From NCBI GenBank assembly GCA_021777055.1, contig JAIQZO010000024.1:372001-436000 (forward strand): DNA of 64,000 bases. Direction: 5' to 3'. Position numbers and translations under genes: made by a program. This DNA is from Candidatus Anammoxibacter sp. GTDB taxonomy: Bacteria; Planctomycetota; Brocadiia; Brocadiales; Anammoxibacteraceae. The notes under the pieces are model-generated. The model was not told the DNA's origin. It did not search any database and saw only the letters and a list, made by a program, of their open reading frames with translations. Positions 18,509 to 31,495 of the stretch are shown here, piece after piece (position 1 is the stretch's first letter; each line of letters starts with the position of its first letter).

Positions 18509-21500
18509 TTAAACAGACCCTATGGATTTTTCTTTATCTTCGTTACTGGATTCTACATCTTTTAATGAATCATCTGCTGGTATTTTTTCAATACTACCAG
18601 TCTTTTTAATTTGTAAACTATGGTATTCTTGCAATCCTGTTCCTGCAGGAATTAAATGCCCGAGTATAACATTTTCTTTTAAACCTTCCAACATATCCCT
18701 TTTGCCTTCTAACGCTGCCTTTGTTAATACTTTTGTTGTTTCCTGAAAAGATGCTGCCGAAATAAAACTATTGGATTGTAATGAGGCCTTTGTAATACCT
18801 AATAATAGGGGTTTGGCAACTGCAGGTTTTTTGTTTTGCTGAATAGCTTTATTGTTTTCTTCCTTAAACTCAAATTTATCAACAATCGTATTAGGAAGAA
18901 ATCTAGTATCACCTATTTCTACGACTTTTACCTTGCGTAAAATACGTGAAATAATAATTTCAATATGTTTGTCATCAATTCTCACATTCTGCGTCCGATA
19001 AACATTTTGAACCTCTTTTAACATGTATTTCTGTAACGCATCTTCACCAGATATTCTTAAAATATCTTGTAGAACCAAGGGGCCTTCTATCAAAGCGTCA
19101 CCAGCTTTAACATAATCACCTCTGTGAACTTTAAGATGTTTCCCTCGAGGAATCAGATGTTCCATCTCCATCCCTGTATCACTCTTGATTATTATAGACC
19201 TTTTTCCTCTTCTCTTTTCACCTAACTCAACAACACCACTAATTTCGCTCATAACAGCGGCATACTTAGGAATTCTTGACTCAAAGATCTCTGCAACTCT
19301 AGGTAGCCCACCAGTAATATCTTCAGTCCTGCTAATTTCCCTCGGAGTCTTTGCCAATAATGTTCCGGCAAAATCAATAACTTCCCCATCGTCAACTTCT
19401 ATGTGAGCCTTTTCTGGAATAGGATATAATCCCAATATTTTATGGTCCTTATCCTCCAAAATAACTTGAGGGTGTAAATCTCCTTTATGCTCAATAATAA
19501 CTTTTCGCTTAACACCAGTTGCACTGTCAGCCTCAAATCGCATTGTTTTACCTTCAACAACATCTTCAAACCGTACAATACCAGGCATTTCTGCTAATAT
19601 AGGCACCATATGAGGGTCCCACTTAACTATTCTTTTATGTTGAGCTATTTTACTACCCTCCTCAACCATCACAATAGCACCGAGAGGAACTGAATATTTA
19701 TCTATTTCCCTACCTTTACTGTCTGCAACAATAATCTCACCACTGGTATTTAATACAACACTTTCATCGTTGGCGTTTTTCACTACGTTTAAGTTACTGA
19801 ATTGGACTATACCAGCTCTCTTAACCTTTATCTCGGCTTCTTCAATAGACCTTGTTGCAGTTCCACCAATATGGAAAGTCTTCATAGTAAGCTGTGTACC
19901 TGGTTCACCAATAGATTGCGCGGCAATAATCCCTGCCGCGATTCCTATTTCAACTAATTTATTTCTTGATAGATCCATTCCGTAGCACTTAGCGCAAAGT
20001 CCTTTGGGAATTTCACAAGTAAGCGGAGATCTGACCAATATTTTTTCATAACCAAGTTCTTCTATTCTTTTAGCCTTTTCTACCGTGATTATTTCGTTTT
20101 GTAATACTATTTTCTCATCTTTTATTAAATCAACAATATTATCTAAAGCAACTCTACCGGTAATAGATTTATGTAATGGAACTTCAATCCTTTCACCACT
20201 ATAAATTGTACTCTTTGCAATTCCGTTAAGAGTCCCACAATCATCCGCCATAATAACCACATTTTGAGCTACATCTGCTAATTTCCTGGTTAGATATCCT
20301 GAATCGGCAGTCTTCAATGCTGTATCGGCCAAACCTTTTCGCGCACCGTGCGTGGAGCTAAAATACTCTAATACCTTTAGTCCTTCACGAAAACTTGCTT
20401 TAATAGGGGCTTCAATAATCTTACCTGATGGTTTTGCCATTAAACCTCTCATACCTGATAGCTGTTTAAGCTGTTGTGCACTTCCCCTAGCGCCAGAAGC
20501 AGACATCATGTAAACCGGATTTAAATACTGTTGACCATTTCTGGTATCATCTCTCAACTCTACCATCATATCCTCTGCAACCATCTCTGTAGCATAAGTC
20601 CATGTATCAATTATTTGGTTATATCTTTCACCTTCGGTAATAATACCTTTTTGATATAACTTCTGTATCTTGGAAACTTCACCTTCAGTTTTACTTAATA
20701 TTTCAGCTTTATTCTTGGGTCTGTTCAAATCAGAAATAGAAATAGATAAACCAGCTTTAGTACACTCTTTAAAGCCTAATTCTTTTACATCATCCAAAAG
20801 TTTAATAGTGGCAGATCTACCTAGTATTTTGTAACAATCATAAATGATATTATTTATCTCTTTTTGATTCAGCGTCATATTATAAAACAACATCTCTACT
20901 GGCAATACATTATTGAACAAGATTCTTCCTACAGTAGTTGTACAATACCCCTCTTTGTCCTTATCTGTATTTAACATATCACCGACAACTTTTTTACCAG
21001 CCCAAAGACGAATTGTAACTAATGTATGCAAAACTACTTTTCTATGCTCAAAGGCTAACATAACCTCATCAACGGAACCAAATATCATTAATTTTTTATA
21101 ATCTTCAATCTTATTAGGCGTAATAGAAAGATAATAGCATCCTAAAATAATATCCTGTGAAGGAGATATTATTGGCTCACCAGAAGCAGGAGAGAAAATA
21201 TTGTTTATAGAAAGCATCAATGTAATTGCTTCAACCTGAGCCTCTACTGAAAGAGGTAAATGAACCGCCATCTGGTCACCATCAAAATCGGCATTAAACC
21301 CTCTGCATACTAACGGGTGAAGCTTAATCGCATGTCCATCAACCAAGACAGGTTCAAATGCCTGGATACCCATTCTATGTAAAGTAGGTGCTCTATTTAG
21401 GAGCACGGGATGTTTGTGAACAACCTCTTCTAATATATCCCACACCTCTTCATCTTTTTTAGCCAGCATCTTTTTTGCACTCTTAATAGTATCTGCCAAC

Positions 21501-22651
21501 CCTTTTTCTTTTAATTGCTTAATAATAAACGGCTGAAACAATTCCAGTGCAATCTTTTTTGGTAAGCCACATTGATGTAACTTTAATTCAGGACCAACAA
21601 CAATTACAGACCTAGCAGAGTAGTCTACCCTTTTCCCTAAAAGGTTTTCTCTAAATCTACCCTGTTTACCTTTAATCATATCAGTCAAAGACTTTAAAGG
21701 TCTATTATTACTCCCCATAACCGGCCTCTTCCCTCTGCTGTTATCAAACAGAGCATCAACTGACTGCTGAAGCATCCTCTTTTCGTTTCGAATTATAACC
21801 TCGGGCGCATTAAGAGTCGTCAGTTTTTTTAAGCGGTTATTTCTATTTATTATTCTCCTAAACAGATCATTTAAATCAGAGGTAGCAAAATTACCACTCT
21901 CTAATAAAACTAGAGGTCTTAAGTCTGGCGGAATTACAGCTATACTTTCCAACACCATCCATTCTGGCTTGTTTTCAGATCCATTAAAAGCGTCTACAAT
22001 ATCCAGTCTCTTAACTAAATCTTTAGCTTTTTGCTGTGACCCTGTTTCCTGCAACTCTACCCTGAGTTCCTTAGCCAATCTGTCAATTTCCAAACGTTGT
22101 AAAATCTTTTTTATAGCTTCCGCCCCCATATCAGCAACAAACTCATTCTTGTACTCTTTTCTAGCTTCTCTGTATTCAACATCAGTAAGCAACTGATAAT
22201 CCTTTAAAGGGGTATTACCTTTATCCACAACCACATAATCTTGAAAATATATAACCTTTTCCAGATCTGAAGTTTTCATACCTAATAACGCACCAAGCCT
22301 TGAAGGCATAGCTTTGAAAAACCAAATGTGTACTACCGGGGCAGCAAGATTTATGTGGCCCATTCTTTTACGGCGCACTCTTGAATGTGTTACCTTTACA
22401 CCGCATCTATCACAAATCACCCCTTTGTGTTTTATACCTTTATACTTACCACAAAAGCACTCCCAGTTCCTTTCAGGCCCAAAAATACGTTCACAAAAAA
22501 GTCCATCTTTTTCTGCTCTATAAGTCCTATAATTAATTGTCTCAGGTTTCTTAACTTCACCATAAGACCTTTTACGTATATCTTCAGGAGATGCTAATGA
22601 AATCCTCACTGCATCGTACTCATTTATTTTATCAAAAACCGGTACTACCAT
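18509..22651 (-). CDS. rpoC: RNA polymerase beta' subunit
   Basis: The catalytic large subunit, 1380 residues. The N-terminal zinc finger is C65, C67, C80, C83 (CFCG, CDRCG). The active-site loop NADFDGDQM, which holds the catalytic Mg, is intact. The second zinc cluster lies in [19 protein letters not shown]. The bridge helix and trigger-loop regions ([19 protein letters not shown]) are recognisable. It follows rpoB by 30 bases. Confidence 0.98.
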   Translation of the reverse strand: MVVPVFDKINEYDAVRISLASPEDIRKRSYGEVKKPETINYRTYRAEKDGLFCERIFGPERNWECFCGKYKGIKHKGVICDRCGVKVTHSRVRRKRMGHINLAAPVVHIWFFKAMPSRLGALLGMKTSDLEKVIYFQDYVVVDKGNTPLKDYQLLTDVEYREARKEYKNEFVADMGAEAIKKILQRLEIDRLAKELRVELQETGSQQKAKDLVKRLDIVDAFNGSENKPEWMVLESIAVIPPDLRPLVLLESGNFATSDLNDLFRRIINRNNRLKKLTTLNAPEVIIRNEKRMLQQSVDALFDNSRGKRPVMGSNNRPLKSLTDMIKGKQGRFRENLLGKRVDYSARSVIVVGPELKLHQCGLPKKIALELFQPFIIKQLKEKGLADTIKSAKKMLAKKDEEVWDILEEVVHKHPVLLNRAPTLHRMGIQAFEPVLVDGHAIKLHPLVCRGFNADFDGDQMAVHLPLSVEAQVEAITLMLSINNIFSPASGEPIISPSQDIILGCYYLSITPNKIEDYKKLMIFGSVDEVMLAFEHRKVVLHTLVTIRLWAGKKVVGDMLNTDKDKEGYCTTTVGRILFNNVLPVEMLFYNMTLNQKEINNIIYDCYKILGRSATIKLLDDVKELGFKECTKAGLSISISDLNRPKNKAEILSKTEGEVSKIQKLYQKGIITEGERYNQIIDTWTYATEMVAEDMMVELRDDTRNGQQYLNPVYMMSASGARGSAQQLKQLSGMRGLMAKPSGKIIEAPIKASFREGLKVLEYFSSTHGARKGLADTALKTADSGYLTRKLADVAQNVVIMADDCGTLNGIAKSTIYSGERIEVPLHKSITGRVALDNIVDLIKDEKIVLQNEIITVEKAKRIEELGYEKILVRSPLTCEIPKGLCAKCYGMDLSRNKLVEIGIAAGIIAAQSIGEPGTQLTMKTFHIGGTATRSIEEAEIKVKRAGIVQFSNLNVVKNANDESVVLNTSGEIIVADSKGREIDKYSVPLGAIVMVEEGSKIAQHKRIVKWDPHMVPILAEMPGIVRFEDVVEGKTMRFEADSATGVKRKVIIEHKGDLHPQVILEDKDHKILGLYPIPEKAHIEVDDGEVIDFAGTLLAKTPREISRTEDITGGLPRVAEIFESRIPKYAAVMSEISGVVELGEKRRGKRSIIIKSDTGMEMEHLIPRGKHLKVHRGDYVKAGDALIEGPLVLQDILRISGEDALQKYMLKEVQNVYRTQNVRIDDKHIEIIISRILRKVKVVEIGDTRFLPNTIVDKFEFKEENNKAIQQNKKPAVAKPLLLGITKASLQSNSFISAASFQETTKVLTKAALEGKRDMLEGLKENVILGHLIPAGTGLQEYHSLQIKKTGSIEKIPADDSLKDVESSNEDKEKSIGSV

Positions 22652-22681
22652 TTTTTTTTCCTATTAGGAATTTACTCTTAA

Positions 22682-25600
22682 TTAATCTTTCTCTAGTCGT
22701 AGATTAAGACAAAGACCTTCAATTTCATTAGTAAGAACATCAAATGAAGCAGGTGTACTAGCGACAAGAATATTCTCTCCCTTAACCATTGATTCGTAAA
22801 TGCGCGTTCTTCCTTCAACATCATCACTTTTCACAGTAATTAACTCCTGCAAATTATAAGCGGCACCATAAGCCTCTAAAGCCCAAACCTCCATCTCACC
22901 GAAACGCTGACCACCAAACCTTGCCTTACCACCTAACGGTTGCTGTGTAATTAATGAATATGGTCCCGTAGCCCTAGCATGCACTTTTTCATCAACCAAA
23001 TGATTTAGTTTTAACATATACATGTATCCAACACATATCTTCTGATCAAAAGGCAGCCCTGTTCTTCCATCATATAAAACGACTTTACCATCTAAAGGAA
23101 GTCCCGCTTCTTCTAAAGTATCTCTTATCTCTGATTCCGTGGCACCTTCAAAAATAGGTGTTACAGACTGAAAGCCTAACTTTTTAGATGCCCATCCTAA
23201 ATGAGTTTCCAATATCTGCCCAACGTTCATCCTGGAAGGAACACCTAATGGATTTAATAGAATCTCAAGTCGAGTCCCATCTTCCAAGAAAGGCATATCC
23301 TCTTCAGGTAATATCTTTGCAATTACTCCCTTATTACCATGACGACCGGCCATCTTATCTCCAACCGAAAGCCTTCGTTTCGTGGCCACAGATACTTTGC
23401 CAACTTCTAATACACCACTAGGCAATTCATCGCCTCTTTTTAAATTATTAACCCTTCTATCCTTCTCATCTTTCCATTCATTAATCTTTGAGTAATGTTT
23501 ATTATAGATCGAGAATGCCTTATCTTTTAAGGAACTACTTGTAAATTCTAGATTCTCAAATTCAAACTGCTCTTCAATAGTTATTATAATATTTTCATTT
23601 AAGTTATCCTTAGGCAAAATTTCACAACCAGTTTTACAATCCAACAAAGGTTCTTTTATCTCTTTCTCTATGCAAACTACCATCTTATGAAACTCTTTGG
23701 ATATTTTACTGTTAAACTCTTCCTCAATTTCACCAATCTCTTTTAGAATTTTTTTTCTTTTATCTTCAGGTAAGTTCGCTCTTCTTGAATACTCTTTTGT
23801 ATCTATTACAACTCCCTCAACACCTGATGGCACCTCTAAAGATTCATTCTTGACATCTTCCCCGGCTCTACCAAAGATAGCATGTAATAATTTTTCCTCA
23901 GGCGATAACTCTCCCCTGCTTTTAGGCGCTATTTTTCCGATTAAAATATCACCTGGTTTAACCTTTGTGCCGACATTAACCATCCCAAATTCATCTAAAT
24001 CCACCAAGGCCTTTTCAGGAACATTAGGAATATCTCTTGTAAACTCTTCCCGTCCTAATTTTGTTTCTCTTAACTCTAATTCAAATTCATCTCTGTGGAT
24101 TGAAGTAAATCGATCATCTTTAACTAGTTTCTCACTAACAACCATCGCATCTTCAAAGTTGTAACCATCCCACGCCATAAAAGCAACTAGTACATTTTTT
24201 CCCAAGCTCAATTCACCTTGACATGTTGCTGCTCCATCAGCAATAATGTCATCAGCTTCCACTTTCTGTCCCAATTTAACAATTGGCTTTTGATTCAGAC
24301 AAGTTCCTTCATTCAAGCCAACAAATTTCCTTAAATTATAAACAGTATTATCATCAATTATAATTTTTTGCGTATCCACATAAGTCACATCACCTGCATT
24401 TTTTGAATGCACAACCATACTGGAGTTATCTGCCACAACTTTTTCCATACCAGTTGCAATAATAGGAGGCTCAGTTTTCAGCAGAGGAACTGCTTGTCTC
24501 TGCATGTTAGAACCCATTAAAGCCCTATTAGCATCACTGTGCTCTAAAAATGGTATCAAACTCGCGGATACACCTACAATTTGCTTAGGGGATATCTCAA
24601 TATATTCAACTTTATTTATGTTAACAGTGGTGAAGTCTCCGTTATTTCTAACGAGAACACTATTATCTGTAGCTGTAGAGTTTTTCTTATCTCCTTTAGT
24701 TATTTTTAAATCAGCAGGTGCTAAATTTTTATCAGCTTCTTCGTCAGCCCTTAGATATGTTACACCTTCCTCAATTTTACCATTTTTCATCTGATGATAG
24801 GGAGTTGTCAAGAAGCCAAAATCATCAATCTTTGCATATATACTTAGCGAAGCTATCAATCCAATATTCGTACCTTCAGGAGTTTCAATCGGGCATATTC
24901 TTCCATAGTGAGATATATGGACATCCCGAACCTCAAATCCAGCCCTCTTCCTGTTTAACCCCCCTGGGCCCAAGGCACTCAATCTTCTTTCATGTGTTAA
25001 TTGAGCCAATGGATTCGTTTGATCTAATACTTGCGATAACTCACCTCTGCTGAAAAAATATTCAACAGCTGAGAATATAATTTTGGAGTTTATTAAACTT
25101 CGGGGAGTTAAAAGTTCTGAATCTTTTGAATTCATTCTCTCTTGAACGGTTCTCTTTAGTTTCAAGAAACCTTTTCTTATCTCTTCCCCAGCAAGTTCAT
25201 CTATTGTTCTTAACCTTCTATTACCTAAATGGTCTATATCATCAATCTGGCCTTCACCTTTTCGGAGTTTCAAAATATATTTAATTGCATTGACAAAGTC
25301 CCATTTATTCAAGGTCATTTCGCTATCAGGCACATCTTGACCAAGTTTTCTGTTTAACCTGAACCGACCAACTAGGCCTAATTTATATCTTTTAACATCA
25401 AAAAATTTATCAAAGAAAAGCTGTTTAGCCTTGTCCAAATTCTGGGGATTTCCTGGCCTGAATCTAGAATAAATCTTAAAAAGTGCCTCTTCATTAGAGT
25501 TAGTAAAATCGCTTTCAAGAGTATTCAATATCAAGTTGTCTTCAATTTTATTTATGACTTCCAGCTTCTCAACCTTGTTATCTATTAATAGCTGAATAAT

Positions 25601-26359
25601 AGCTTCAGTAATTTCACAACCTGCATCTATTAATATTTCTCCCGTTTCATTATTAATAATATTAGTCGCCGTAAACATACCATCAAGGTTTGCAACATCT
25701 GACTTTAACGAAAGATCTCTTAATTCTGTTTCGTAAAATAGTTTTAATATTTCTTCATTACTAGAAAATTCTTCAAATAACGCCCTTAAGAAACAAGTCG
25801 CCGGCAATTTACCACTCTGATCTATGCGAACAGATAAAACATCCTTCTTCCCCACTTCGATTTCAATCCAACTACCCCGTTCTGGTATAATCCTGCAAGT
25901 ATGAAGTTTATTTTCAGAGTTAATATCTTCTAAGAAATCTATACCAGGAGACCTATGAAGCTGAGTCACAATAACACGCTCAGTCCCATTAATAATAAAC
26001 TCAGCACCATCTACCATAAATGGAACCTCTCCCATATAGACCTCTTCTTCCACAGGCTCTTCTTTATTAAGACGCAGCAAAACCCGGAGCGGTCTTCCAT
26101 AAATTAGTTTGAATTTTCGACACTCATCCGGAGTATACCTAGGCCTACCAAATTCATACTTTACGTAATCTAAGGTCATAGATGAATCATAGGAGCTTAT
26201 AGGAAAGGTTTCATCCAATATCGCTTCTAACCCTATTTTTTCCCTCTTTCCAGACGGAATATCTGCTTGCATAAACCTGCCGTATGCATTTATTTGCATA
26301 TCGACTAGGCCCTTGACACGCATTTCATCTTTTATTTTCCCGTAATTTCTAATTTTCAT
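22682..26359 (-). CDS. rpoB: RNA polymerase beta subunit
   Basis: The second largest polymerase subunit, 1225 residues. The rifampicin pocket region reads [27 protein letters not shown] in order, with the wild-type Asp, His and Ser. The C-terminal motifs [30 protein letters not shown] and [19 protein letters not shown] are present. It lies 17 bases after rplL. Confidence 0.98.
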   Translation of the reverse strand: MKIRNYGKIKDEMRVKGLVDMQINAYGRFMQADIPSGKREKIGLEAILDETFPISSYDSSMTLDYVKYEFGRPRYTPDECRKFKLIYGRPLRVLLRLNKEEPVEEEVYMGEVPFMVDGAEFIINGTERVIVTQLHRSPGIDFLEDINSENKLHTCRIIPERGSWIEIEVGKKDVLSVRIDQSGKLPATCFLRALFEEFSSNEEILKLFYETELRDLSLKSDVANLDGMFTATNIINNETGEILIDAGCEITEAIIQLLIDNKVEKLEVINKIEDNLILNTLESDFTNSNEEALFKIYSRFRPGNPQNLDKAKQLFFDKFFDVKRYKLGLVGRFRLNRKLGQDVPDSEMTLNKWDFVNAIKYILKLRKGEGQIDDIDHLGNRRLRTIDELAGEEIRKGFLKLKRTVQERMNSKDSELLTPRSLINSKIIFSAVEYFFSRGELSQVLDQTNPLAQLTHERRLSALGPGGLNRKRAGFEVRDVHISHYGRICPIETPEGTNIGLIASLSIYAKIDDFGFLTTPYHQMKNGKIEEGVTYLRADEEADKNLAPADLKITKGDKKNSTATDNSVLVRNNGDFTTVNINKVEYIEISPKQIVGVSASLIPFLEHSDANRALMGSNMQRQAVPLLKTEPPIIATGMEKVVADNSSMVVHSKNAGDVTYVDTQKIIIDDNTVYNLRKFVGLNEGTCLNQKPIVKLGQKVEADDIIADGAATCQGELSLGKNVLVAFMAWDGYNFEDAMVVSEKLVKDDRFTSIHRDEFELELRETKLGREEFTRDIPNVPEKALVDLDEFGMVNVGTKVKPGDILIGKIAPKSRGELSPEEKLLHAIFGRAGEDVKNESLEVPSGVEGVVIDTKEYSRRANLPEDKRKKILKEIGEIEEEFNSKISKEFHKMVVCIEKEIKEPLLDCKTGCEILPKDNLNENIIITIEEQFEFENLEFTSSSLKDKAFSIYNKHYSKINEWKDEKDRRVNNLKRGDELPSGVLEVGKVSVATKRRLSVGDKMAGRHGNKGVIAKILPEEDMPFLEDGTRLEILLNPLGVPSRMNVGQILETHLGWASKKLGFQSVTPIFEGATESEIRDTLEEAGLPLDGKVVLYDGRTGLPFDQKICVGYMYMLKLNHLVDEKVHARATGPYSLITQQPLGGKARFGGQRFGEMEVWALEAYGAAYNLQELITVKSDDVEGRTRIYESMVKGENILVASTPASFDVLTNEIEGLCLNLRLEKD

Positions 26360-26376
26360 TTATTTTTACGAAACGG

Positions 26377-26796
26377 TTATTTGATTTCTACTTTTGCACC
26401 AGCCTCTTCTAGGCCCTTTTTAATCTTGTCAGCATCTTCTTTTGAGACACCTTCTTTAACCGCTTTCGGAGCACTTTCCACTAACTCTTTTGCCTCTTTT
26501 AGCCCTAAAGATGTTTCAGCTCTAACAGCTTTTATAACTTGAATCTTGTTAGCACCAAAATCAGTAAGAATAACATCAAAACTGCTCTTTTCCTCTTCTT
26601 CAGCAGCACCGGCAGCAGCACCAGGAGCAGCCATCATCGGCATAGCAACAGCAGACGCAGCACTTATCTGGAATTTATCCTCAAACGCCTTTACTAATTG
26701 AGACGCTTCCAACAATGTTAATTCTTCTACTAATGTTAAAACCTTTGTTATTTTTTCAGAATACTCTGTTTTTTCTGCAGTTTCTTGAGCTTCCAC
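26377..26796 (-). CDS. rplL: 50S ribosomal protein L7/L12
   Basis: The flexible stalk protein that recruits translation GTPases. The 139 residues have an N-terminal dimerisation domain, an alanine- and glutamate-rich hinge ([16 protein letters not shown]) and a C-terminal domain ([20 protein letters not shown]). The N-terminus is about ten residues longer than usual ([16 protein letters not shown]). Confidence 0.97.
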   Translation of the reverse strand: MEAQETAEKTEYSEKITKVLTLVEELTLLEASQLVKAFEDKFQISAASAVAMPMMAAPGAAAGAAEEEEKSSFDVILTDFGANKIQVIKAVRAETSLGLKEAKELVESAPKAVKEGVSKEDADKIKKGLEEAGAKVEIK

Positions 26797-26831
26797 AATA
26801 AAGCCTCCATCGTTTATATTAAAATTATAAC

Positions 26832-27350
26832 TTATACTTCTTTTTTATTTTTTATCTCGTTTAAGCAAACATGCAAACTTCGCAAAACGCCATTAAGTGA
26901 ATTAGCAATACCTACCATAGGAGAACGAATTCCCGAAAGAACCTGACAATTAACAACTGACCTGTCCGGTATAGTTGAGTACAATGTAATTTTATCAACA
27001 TCTACATTCTGCCCATCTAAATACCCACTGGTAACCTTAAAATTACTAACTTTCTTCTCACAATCTACCACCGCCTTCGACAACTCAACACAATCACCTT
27101 TACTAACCGCAATTCCACAATTCCCAGAAACGAGATCAGAGACACCATCATTACCAATCTCTTTTAAAGCAATTATTAAAAGAGAATTTTTTACTACCCT
27201 GAATACGATCCCTTTATTTCTAAATCCGTCCCTTAATTCATTAGTTTCCAGAGAATTAAGCCCTTTAAAAGAAACAAAAATGTAATTTTTCGTGTCCTCT
27301 AAAAACGAATAGTATTCTTTTACAATTATTTTTTTTAATTCTTTGGCCAT
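26832..27350 (-). CDS. rplJ: 50S ribosomal protein L10
   Basis: L10 anchors the L7/L12 dimers to the ribosome. The 172 residues have the [20 protein letters not shown]-type core and a C-terminal helix ending [15 protein letters not shown] that binds L12. It lies between rplA and rplL; in other bacteria the L10-L12 complex represses this operon. Confidence 0.95.
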   Translation of the reverse strand: MAKELKKIIVKEYYSFLEDTKNYIFVSFKGLNSLETNELRDGFRNKGIVFRVVKNSLLIIALKEIGNDGVSDLVSGNCGIAVSKGDCVELSKAVVDCEKKVSNFKVTSGYLDGQNVDVDKITLYSTIPDRSVVNCQVLSGIRSPMVGIANSLNGVLRSLHVCLNEIKNKKEV

Positions 27351-27386
27351 ATATCTGCTCGAAAACTTTAGTGTTACATTATTATT

Positions 27387-28067
27387 TTAAATACCTATCA
27401 TTAAACCCGGTCCCATAGTCGAAGAGACGCTTGCATTTAACAAAAAATTTCCTTTTACTGAAGTTGGTCTTAAACTTATTATATGTTTAATAAAACCTTC
27501 TATATTTTCCTTAAGGTCTTTTTCCGAAAAAGACAATTTACCAACTAATCCATGCAAGTTACCTCCAGAATCAGTCTTCAATTCGATTTTCCCTGCCATA
27601 AACTCTTTTACTGCAGTTTCCACATCCTTTGTTACAGTACCGGACTTAGGAGTAGGCATCTTTCCCTGAGGGCCCAATACCTTACCCAATTTACCAACTT
27701 CACCCATTAACTCAGGCGATGCAATTGCAACATCAAAATCTAACCAACCACCTTTAACCTTTTTAATCAGCTCTTCATTACCAGCTTCAAAAGCTCCCGC
27801 ATTTTTTGCTTTTTCAGCACTATCCTCACCAGCAAACACTATTATCTTTAATTTCTTACCAGTTCCATGCGGCAAAGAATAAGCACCTCTAACCAGCTGA
27901 TCTGATTTTTTCGGGTCAACACCTAGTTTCAATGCCACTTCAACACTTTCATCAAATTTAACCTTTTTCATCGATTTAAGTATTGCCACCGCATCCTCAA
28001 CCTTATAATACTTATCCTTAGTTACCTCTTTTTCACACTCTTTATACCGCTTACTACGTTTTCTCAT
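27387..28067 (-). CDS. rplA: 50S ribosomal protein L1
   Basis: L1 forms the mobile stalk that moves E-site tRNA. The 226 residues include the signature GPQGKMPTPKSGTVT and a second conserved stretch ending SSTMGPGLMI. It lies 11 bases after rplK, an arrangement in which L1 represses translation in several bacteria. Confidence 0.97.
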   Translation of the reverse strand: MRKRSKRYKECEKEVTKDKYYKVEDAVAILKSMKKVKFDESVEVALKLGVDPKKSDQLVRGAYSLPHGTGKKLKIIVFAGEDSAEKAKNAGAFEAGNEELIKKVKGGWLDFDVAIASPELMGEVGKLGKVLGPQGKMPTPKSGTVTKDVETAVKEFMAGKIELKTDSGGNLHGLVGKLSFSEKDLKENIEGFIKHIISLRPTSVKGNFLLNASVSSTMGPGLMIGI

Positions 28068-28078
28068 AATATATTTTC

Positions 28079-28504
28079 TTAATTAATAACTTCAACACCA
28101 ATACTTCTGGCAGTCCCCTCAATTGTATTTAGAGCATTTTCCAAAATCGTTGTATTCAGGTCATTTAGTTTTTGTTTTGCTATTTCTTCAACCTGAGCCT
28201 TTGTTATCTTCCCGACAATCTCCATGTCCGGGTTACCAGATCCCTTCGCAATCCCAGCTGCTTGTTTTATCAATACCGCTGCAGGTGGTGACTTTAATAC
28301 AAACGTAAAAGATTTGTCTTTGAAAACACTTATTTCAACCGGCGTAACTACCCCATTGGCTGATTTTGTAGCCTCATTAAATTGAGACACAAATTGACCG
28401 ATATTAACACCATGTTGACCAAGCGCCGGACCAACCGGAGGAGCAGGGGTTGCTTGCCCACCAGGCACCTGAAGTTTTATTTTTGTTATTAGTTCTTTTG
28501 CCAT
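28079..28504 (-). CDS. rplK: 50S ribosomal protein L11
   Basis: L11 forms the GTPase-associated centre and is needed for RelA sensing. The 141 residues include KLQVPGGQATPAPPVGPALG, GVNIGQFVSQFNEAT and KQAAGIAKGSGNP. The proline pair that thiostrepton contacts is present. Confidence 0.98.
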   Translation of the reverse strand: MAKELITKIKLQVPGGQATPAPPVGPALGQHGVNIGQFVSQFNEATKSANGVVTPVEISVFKDKSFTFVLKSPPAAVLIKQAAGIAKGSGNPDMEIVGKITKAQVEEIAKQKLNDLNTTILENALNTIEGTARSIGVEVIN

Positions 28505-28528
28505 TAAATAAAATCCATCGTTAAACTT

Positions 28529-29080
28529 TTAGACAATTTCTACTTGCCAATATTCTAACTCAACAGGAGTTGCCCTTCCAAAGATGTTAAGTACTATTTT
28601 AACTCGACCACTATCAGGCAAAATATCCTCAACGACACCATTATAATTTTCGAAAGGCCCATCCTTTATCCTTATTTTATCACCTTTACTAAATGCAATA
28701 TCTGTTTTTGGCATTTCAACGCCACCTTCAATCTCCGCTAAGATCCTCTCCGCTTCATGCTTTTCCATTGGAACCGGTTTATTTTTTCCTCCGATAAAAT
28801 CTCCAGCCCCCGGAGTTTCACGCAACAAATACCAAACATTATTAGGTATCTTACCATCCTCATCAACAGTTATCTCTGCCATTAAATAACCGGGATAGAT
28901 TTTTCTATCTGTTATCCTTTTACGACCACCTTTAATTTCAGAAACTTTTTCACTAGGGACAAGAACATTTGATATTAATTCCTCCATCCCACTACTAGCT
29001 ATCCTTTCAGCAAGAGCTTCCCTTACCTTATCTTCTTTATTACTCTGCACACGCAAAACAAACCACTCTTTAGCCATCAC
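28529..29080 (-). CDS. nusG: Transcription termination/antitermination protein NusG
   Basis: NusG binds RNA polymerase and links it to Rho or S10. The 183 residues have the NGN domain (MAKEWFVLRVQSNKEDKVRE, KIYPGYLMAEI) and a C-terminal KOW domain (FSKGDKIRIKDGPFENYNGV). There are two consecutive ATG codons; the second may be the true start. Confidence 0.97.
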   Translation of the reverse strand: MMAKEWFVLRVQSNKEDKVREALAERIASSGMEELISNVLVPSEKVSEIKGGRKRITDRKIYPGYLMAEITVDEDGKIPNNVWYLLRETPGAGDFIGGKNKPVPMEKHEAERILAEIEGGVEMPKTDIAFSKGDKIRIKDGPFENYNGVVEDILPDSGRVKIVLNIFGRATPVELEYWQVEIV

Positions 29081-29195
29081 ACACTATTTGCTCTCTCTGA
29101 CAAAACAAAAGCCTGAAAAGTTTCTAAAATTTTAGTCAAAAATAGCAGAATTAACTACATTCAACTACTACCCGTACCTTAGAAAAAATCTATTC

Positions 29196-29645
29196 CTACA
29201 AAATGTTCAACAACCTCATCACCTCAGTAACAAGCCTGTCTACCCCAAACACATAAACACCCAATACAAACCCACAAATAAGCACAACAATTGTTGAACC
29301 GATCAACTCATTCTTTAGTGGCCACGAAACTTTTTTTAATTCGCCTTGCGTCTCAATCAAGAACACAACAACGCCACGCCCAGTATTATCAATTTTACCT
29401 ACACCTGTCTCAACAAAACCGACAAGAATAGCGATAATAAAAAGACAAAAAAGAAAGAAAACAAAAGACCAGATCAATCCCCAGGATAAAGGTATACCAA
29501 CTAAAGGAATAGTAAAGCCTAACCCTGGTAAGTTTATCAACGCACCATGCAAAGAATATGCTGCAAACAGTGCAATCAAAAGCAAGACTACCCCTACCGA
29601 TACTCTCGCTGCGACCCCTAATCCTTTTTTATAAATAGTAAACAT
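29196..29645 (-). CDS. secE: Preprotein translocase subunit SecE
   Basis: SecE clamps SecY in the translocon. The 149 residues have two N-terminal hydrophobic helices, then the conserved amphipathic segment ETQGELKKVSWPLKNELIGS and a last transmembrane helix. It is longer than the single-helix form and closer to the three-helix enterobacterial form. It lies between tRNA-Trp and nusG as in many bacteria. Confidence 0.95.
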   Translation of the reverse strand: MFTIYKKGLGVAARVSVGVVLLLIALFAAYSLHGALINLPGLGFTIPLVGIPLSWGLIWSFVFFLFCLFIIAILVGFVETGVGKIDNTGRGVVVFLIETQGELKKVSWPLKNELIGSTIVVLICGFVLGVYVFGVDRLVTEVMRLLNIL

Positions 29646-29665
29646 TTATCTTATAGAAGATTTAG

Positions 29666-29739
29666 CAGGTCTGGAGGGATTCGAACCCACAACATCCGGA
29701 TTTGGAATCCAGCGCTCTGCCAGTTAGAGCTACAGACCT
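29666..29739 (-). tRNA. tRNA-Trp (CCA anticodon)
   Basis: A full cloverleaf can be drawn. The acceptor AGGTCTG (29733-29739) pairs with CAGACCT (29667-29673), and the discriminator is G at 29666. The T arm has GGTTCGAATCC. The anticodon loop TTCCAAA gives CCA. No CCA end is encoded. It lies in the conserved place between rpmG and secE. Confidence 0.96.
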
Positions 29740-29907
29740 ATTTTAATTTATTAATTTTGAGTTACATCTCACGCCAACCCAACAGACGCAAATTATTCTA
29801 AAAACTTTCCCTACAAAGCCAAACCACAAGAACAGACATCTAGCACAAAAGAATATCAAATTTTTAATATCACAACTAAAGAGACAAGACAAAGACACTA
29901 GCCATAT

Positions 29908-30060
29908 CTACTTTTTTTGCTCTTTATGTACTGTCCGAGCCCTACAGAATTTACAGAATTTATTAATTTCAAGCTTTTTCACATCCTGAGCTTTCCTCTT
30001 TGTAGTTCTGTAATTCTTATTCTTGCAATCCGCACATGCCAAAGTTATACTATCTCGCAT
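29908..30060 (-). CDS. rpmG: 50S ribosomal protein L33
   Basis: Read directly from the sequence: 50 residues, MRDSITLACADCKNKNYRTT to RARTVHKEQKK. Four cysteines (C9, C12, C36, C39) make the zinc-binding C+ form. The position between tuf and tRNA-Trp/secE is the usual one. It is too small for common ORF length limits. Confidence 0.95.
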   Translation of the reverse strand: MRDSITLACADCKNKNYRTTKRKAQDVKKLEINKFCKFCRARTVHKEQKK

Positions 30061-30125
30061 CAGATTTAAATTATTTTAAATTTTGCTATTTTTAACACAA
30101 AAGCTGTTAAAAAAAAAATAAACAG

Positions 30126-31328
30126 TTACTCCAACACCTTCGTAACAACTCCAGCTCCCACAGTTCTACCACCCTCACGAATAGCAAACCTTAGCTCTTC
30201 TTCCATAGCAACAGGCACAATTAATTCACCTTGAATCTTAACATTGTCACCAGGCATTACCATCTCAGCTCCACCAAGTAGAGTCAAAACACCAGTTACA
30301 TCCGTTGTCCTGAAGTAAAACTGAGGTCTGTATCCTGTAAAGAATGGAGTATGCCTTCCACCCTCTTCCTTACTTAGAATATAAGCCTCAGCCTCAAACT
30401 TTGTATGAGGAGTTATACTACCTGCCTTTGCCAACACCTGCCCACGCTCCAAATCATCCTTTTCTACACCCCTGAGCAAGATCCCAACATTATCACCAGC
30501 CTGGCCTTCTTCAAGGATCTTATTAAACATCTCAACACCAGTAACAACCGATTTACCGGTCTCTTTCTTCATACCTACAATCTCAATCTCTTCACCGACC
30601 TTAACAATACCCCTCTCAATCCTACCAGTACCAACAGTACCACGACCTTTAATACTGAAAACATCTTCAATAGGCATCAAGAAAGTTTTATCAGTATCCC
30701 TAACAGGCTCCGGTATATAACTATCAAGAGAATCCATTAGATCAAGTATAGGTTTACATTTTGGACATTCATCTTTTGCACAACCACAGTTCGCAGCTTC
30801 CAGAGCAGAACCTTGAGTAATCGGTATATCATCCCCAGGGTAATCATACTTTGACAACAACTCCCTAAGCTCCATTTCAACCAACTCTATAAGCTCCGGA
30901 TCGTCAAGCTGATCAATCTTATTTAAGAACACAACTATCCTTGGCACACCCACCTGCCTTGCCAACAGAATATGCTCTCTGGTTTGAGGCATAGGACCAT
31001 CCGGCGCACTAACCACCAATATCGCACCGTCCATTTGTGCCGCACCGGTAATCATGTTTTTTACATAATCAGCGTGACCAGGACAATCAACGTGAGCATA
31101 ATGCCTTGTCTCTGTCTCATACTCGACATGAGCAATGGCGATTGTTATACCCCTCTCCCTCTCTTCAGGCGCCTTATCAATAGAATCAAACGCCCTAGCT
31201 TTTGCCAGACCACGCGTCGCAAGAGTGTTAGAAATAACAGCAGTTAAAGTCGTCTTACCATGATCAACATGACCAATTGTTCCCACATTCAAATGCGGCT
31301 TGTCCCTCTTAAAAACCTCTTTAGCCAT
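30126..31328 (-). CDS. tuf: Elongation factor Tu with a cysteine-rich insert
   Basis: EF-Tu delivers aminoacyl-tRNA to the ribosome. The 400 residues have G1 GHVDHGKT (19-26), DCPGHADYV (81-89), NKID, and domains II and III, ending [11 protein letters not shown]. In the G domain, after GSAL, the sequence [16 protein letters not shown] has C181, C183, C188 and C191. Typical EF-Tu has no cysteines there, so a metal site is possible. It follows tRNA-Thr(GGT). Confidence 0.97.
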   Translation of the reverse strand: MAKEVFKRDKPHLNVGTIGHVDHGKTTLTAVISNTLATRGLAKARAFDSIDKAPEERERGITIAIAHVEYETETRHYAHVDCPGHADYVKNMITGAAQMDGAILVVSAPDGPMPQTREHILLARQVGVPRIVVFLNKIDQLDDPELIELVEMELRELLSKYDYPGDDIPITQGSALEAANCGCAKDECPKCKPILDLMDSLDSYIPEPVRDTDKTFLMPIEDVFSIKGRGTVGTGRIERGIVKVGEEIEIVGMKKETGKSVVTGVEMFNKILEEGQAGDNVGILLRGVEKDDLERGQVLAKAGSITPHTKFEAEAYILSKEEGGRHTPFFTGYRPQFYFRTTDVTGVLTLLGGAEMVMPGDNVKIQGELIVPVAMEEELRFAIREGGRTVGAGVVTKVLE

Positions 31329-31495
31329 TTTTGGTATCTCCCAAAAAACACATAAATCTCAAAAATTAAAATTACCCTATAGTCCATTAAACCCGATAAA
31401 AGTATTAGATTTAACACTTAATAAAACGATTTAATATTTTTAGCCTCGCAAATTTTAATCAAAGAAATTAAACACAACAGATATGTTTATCTTCC

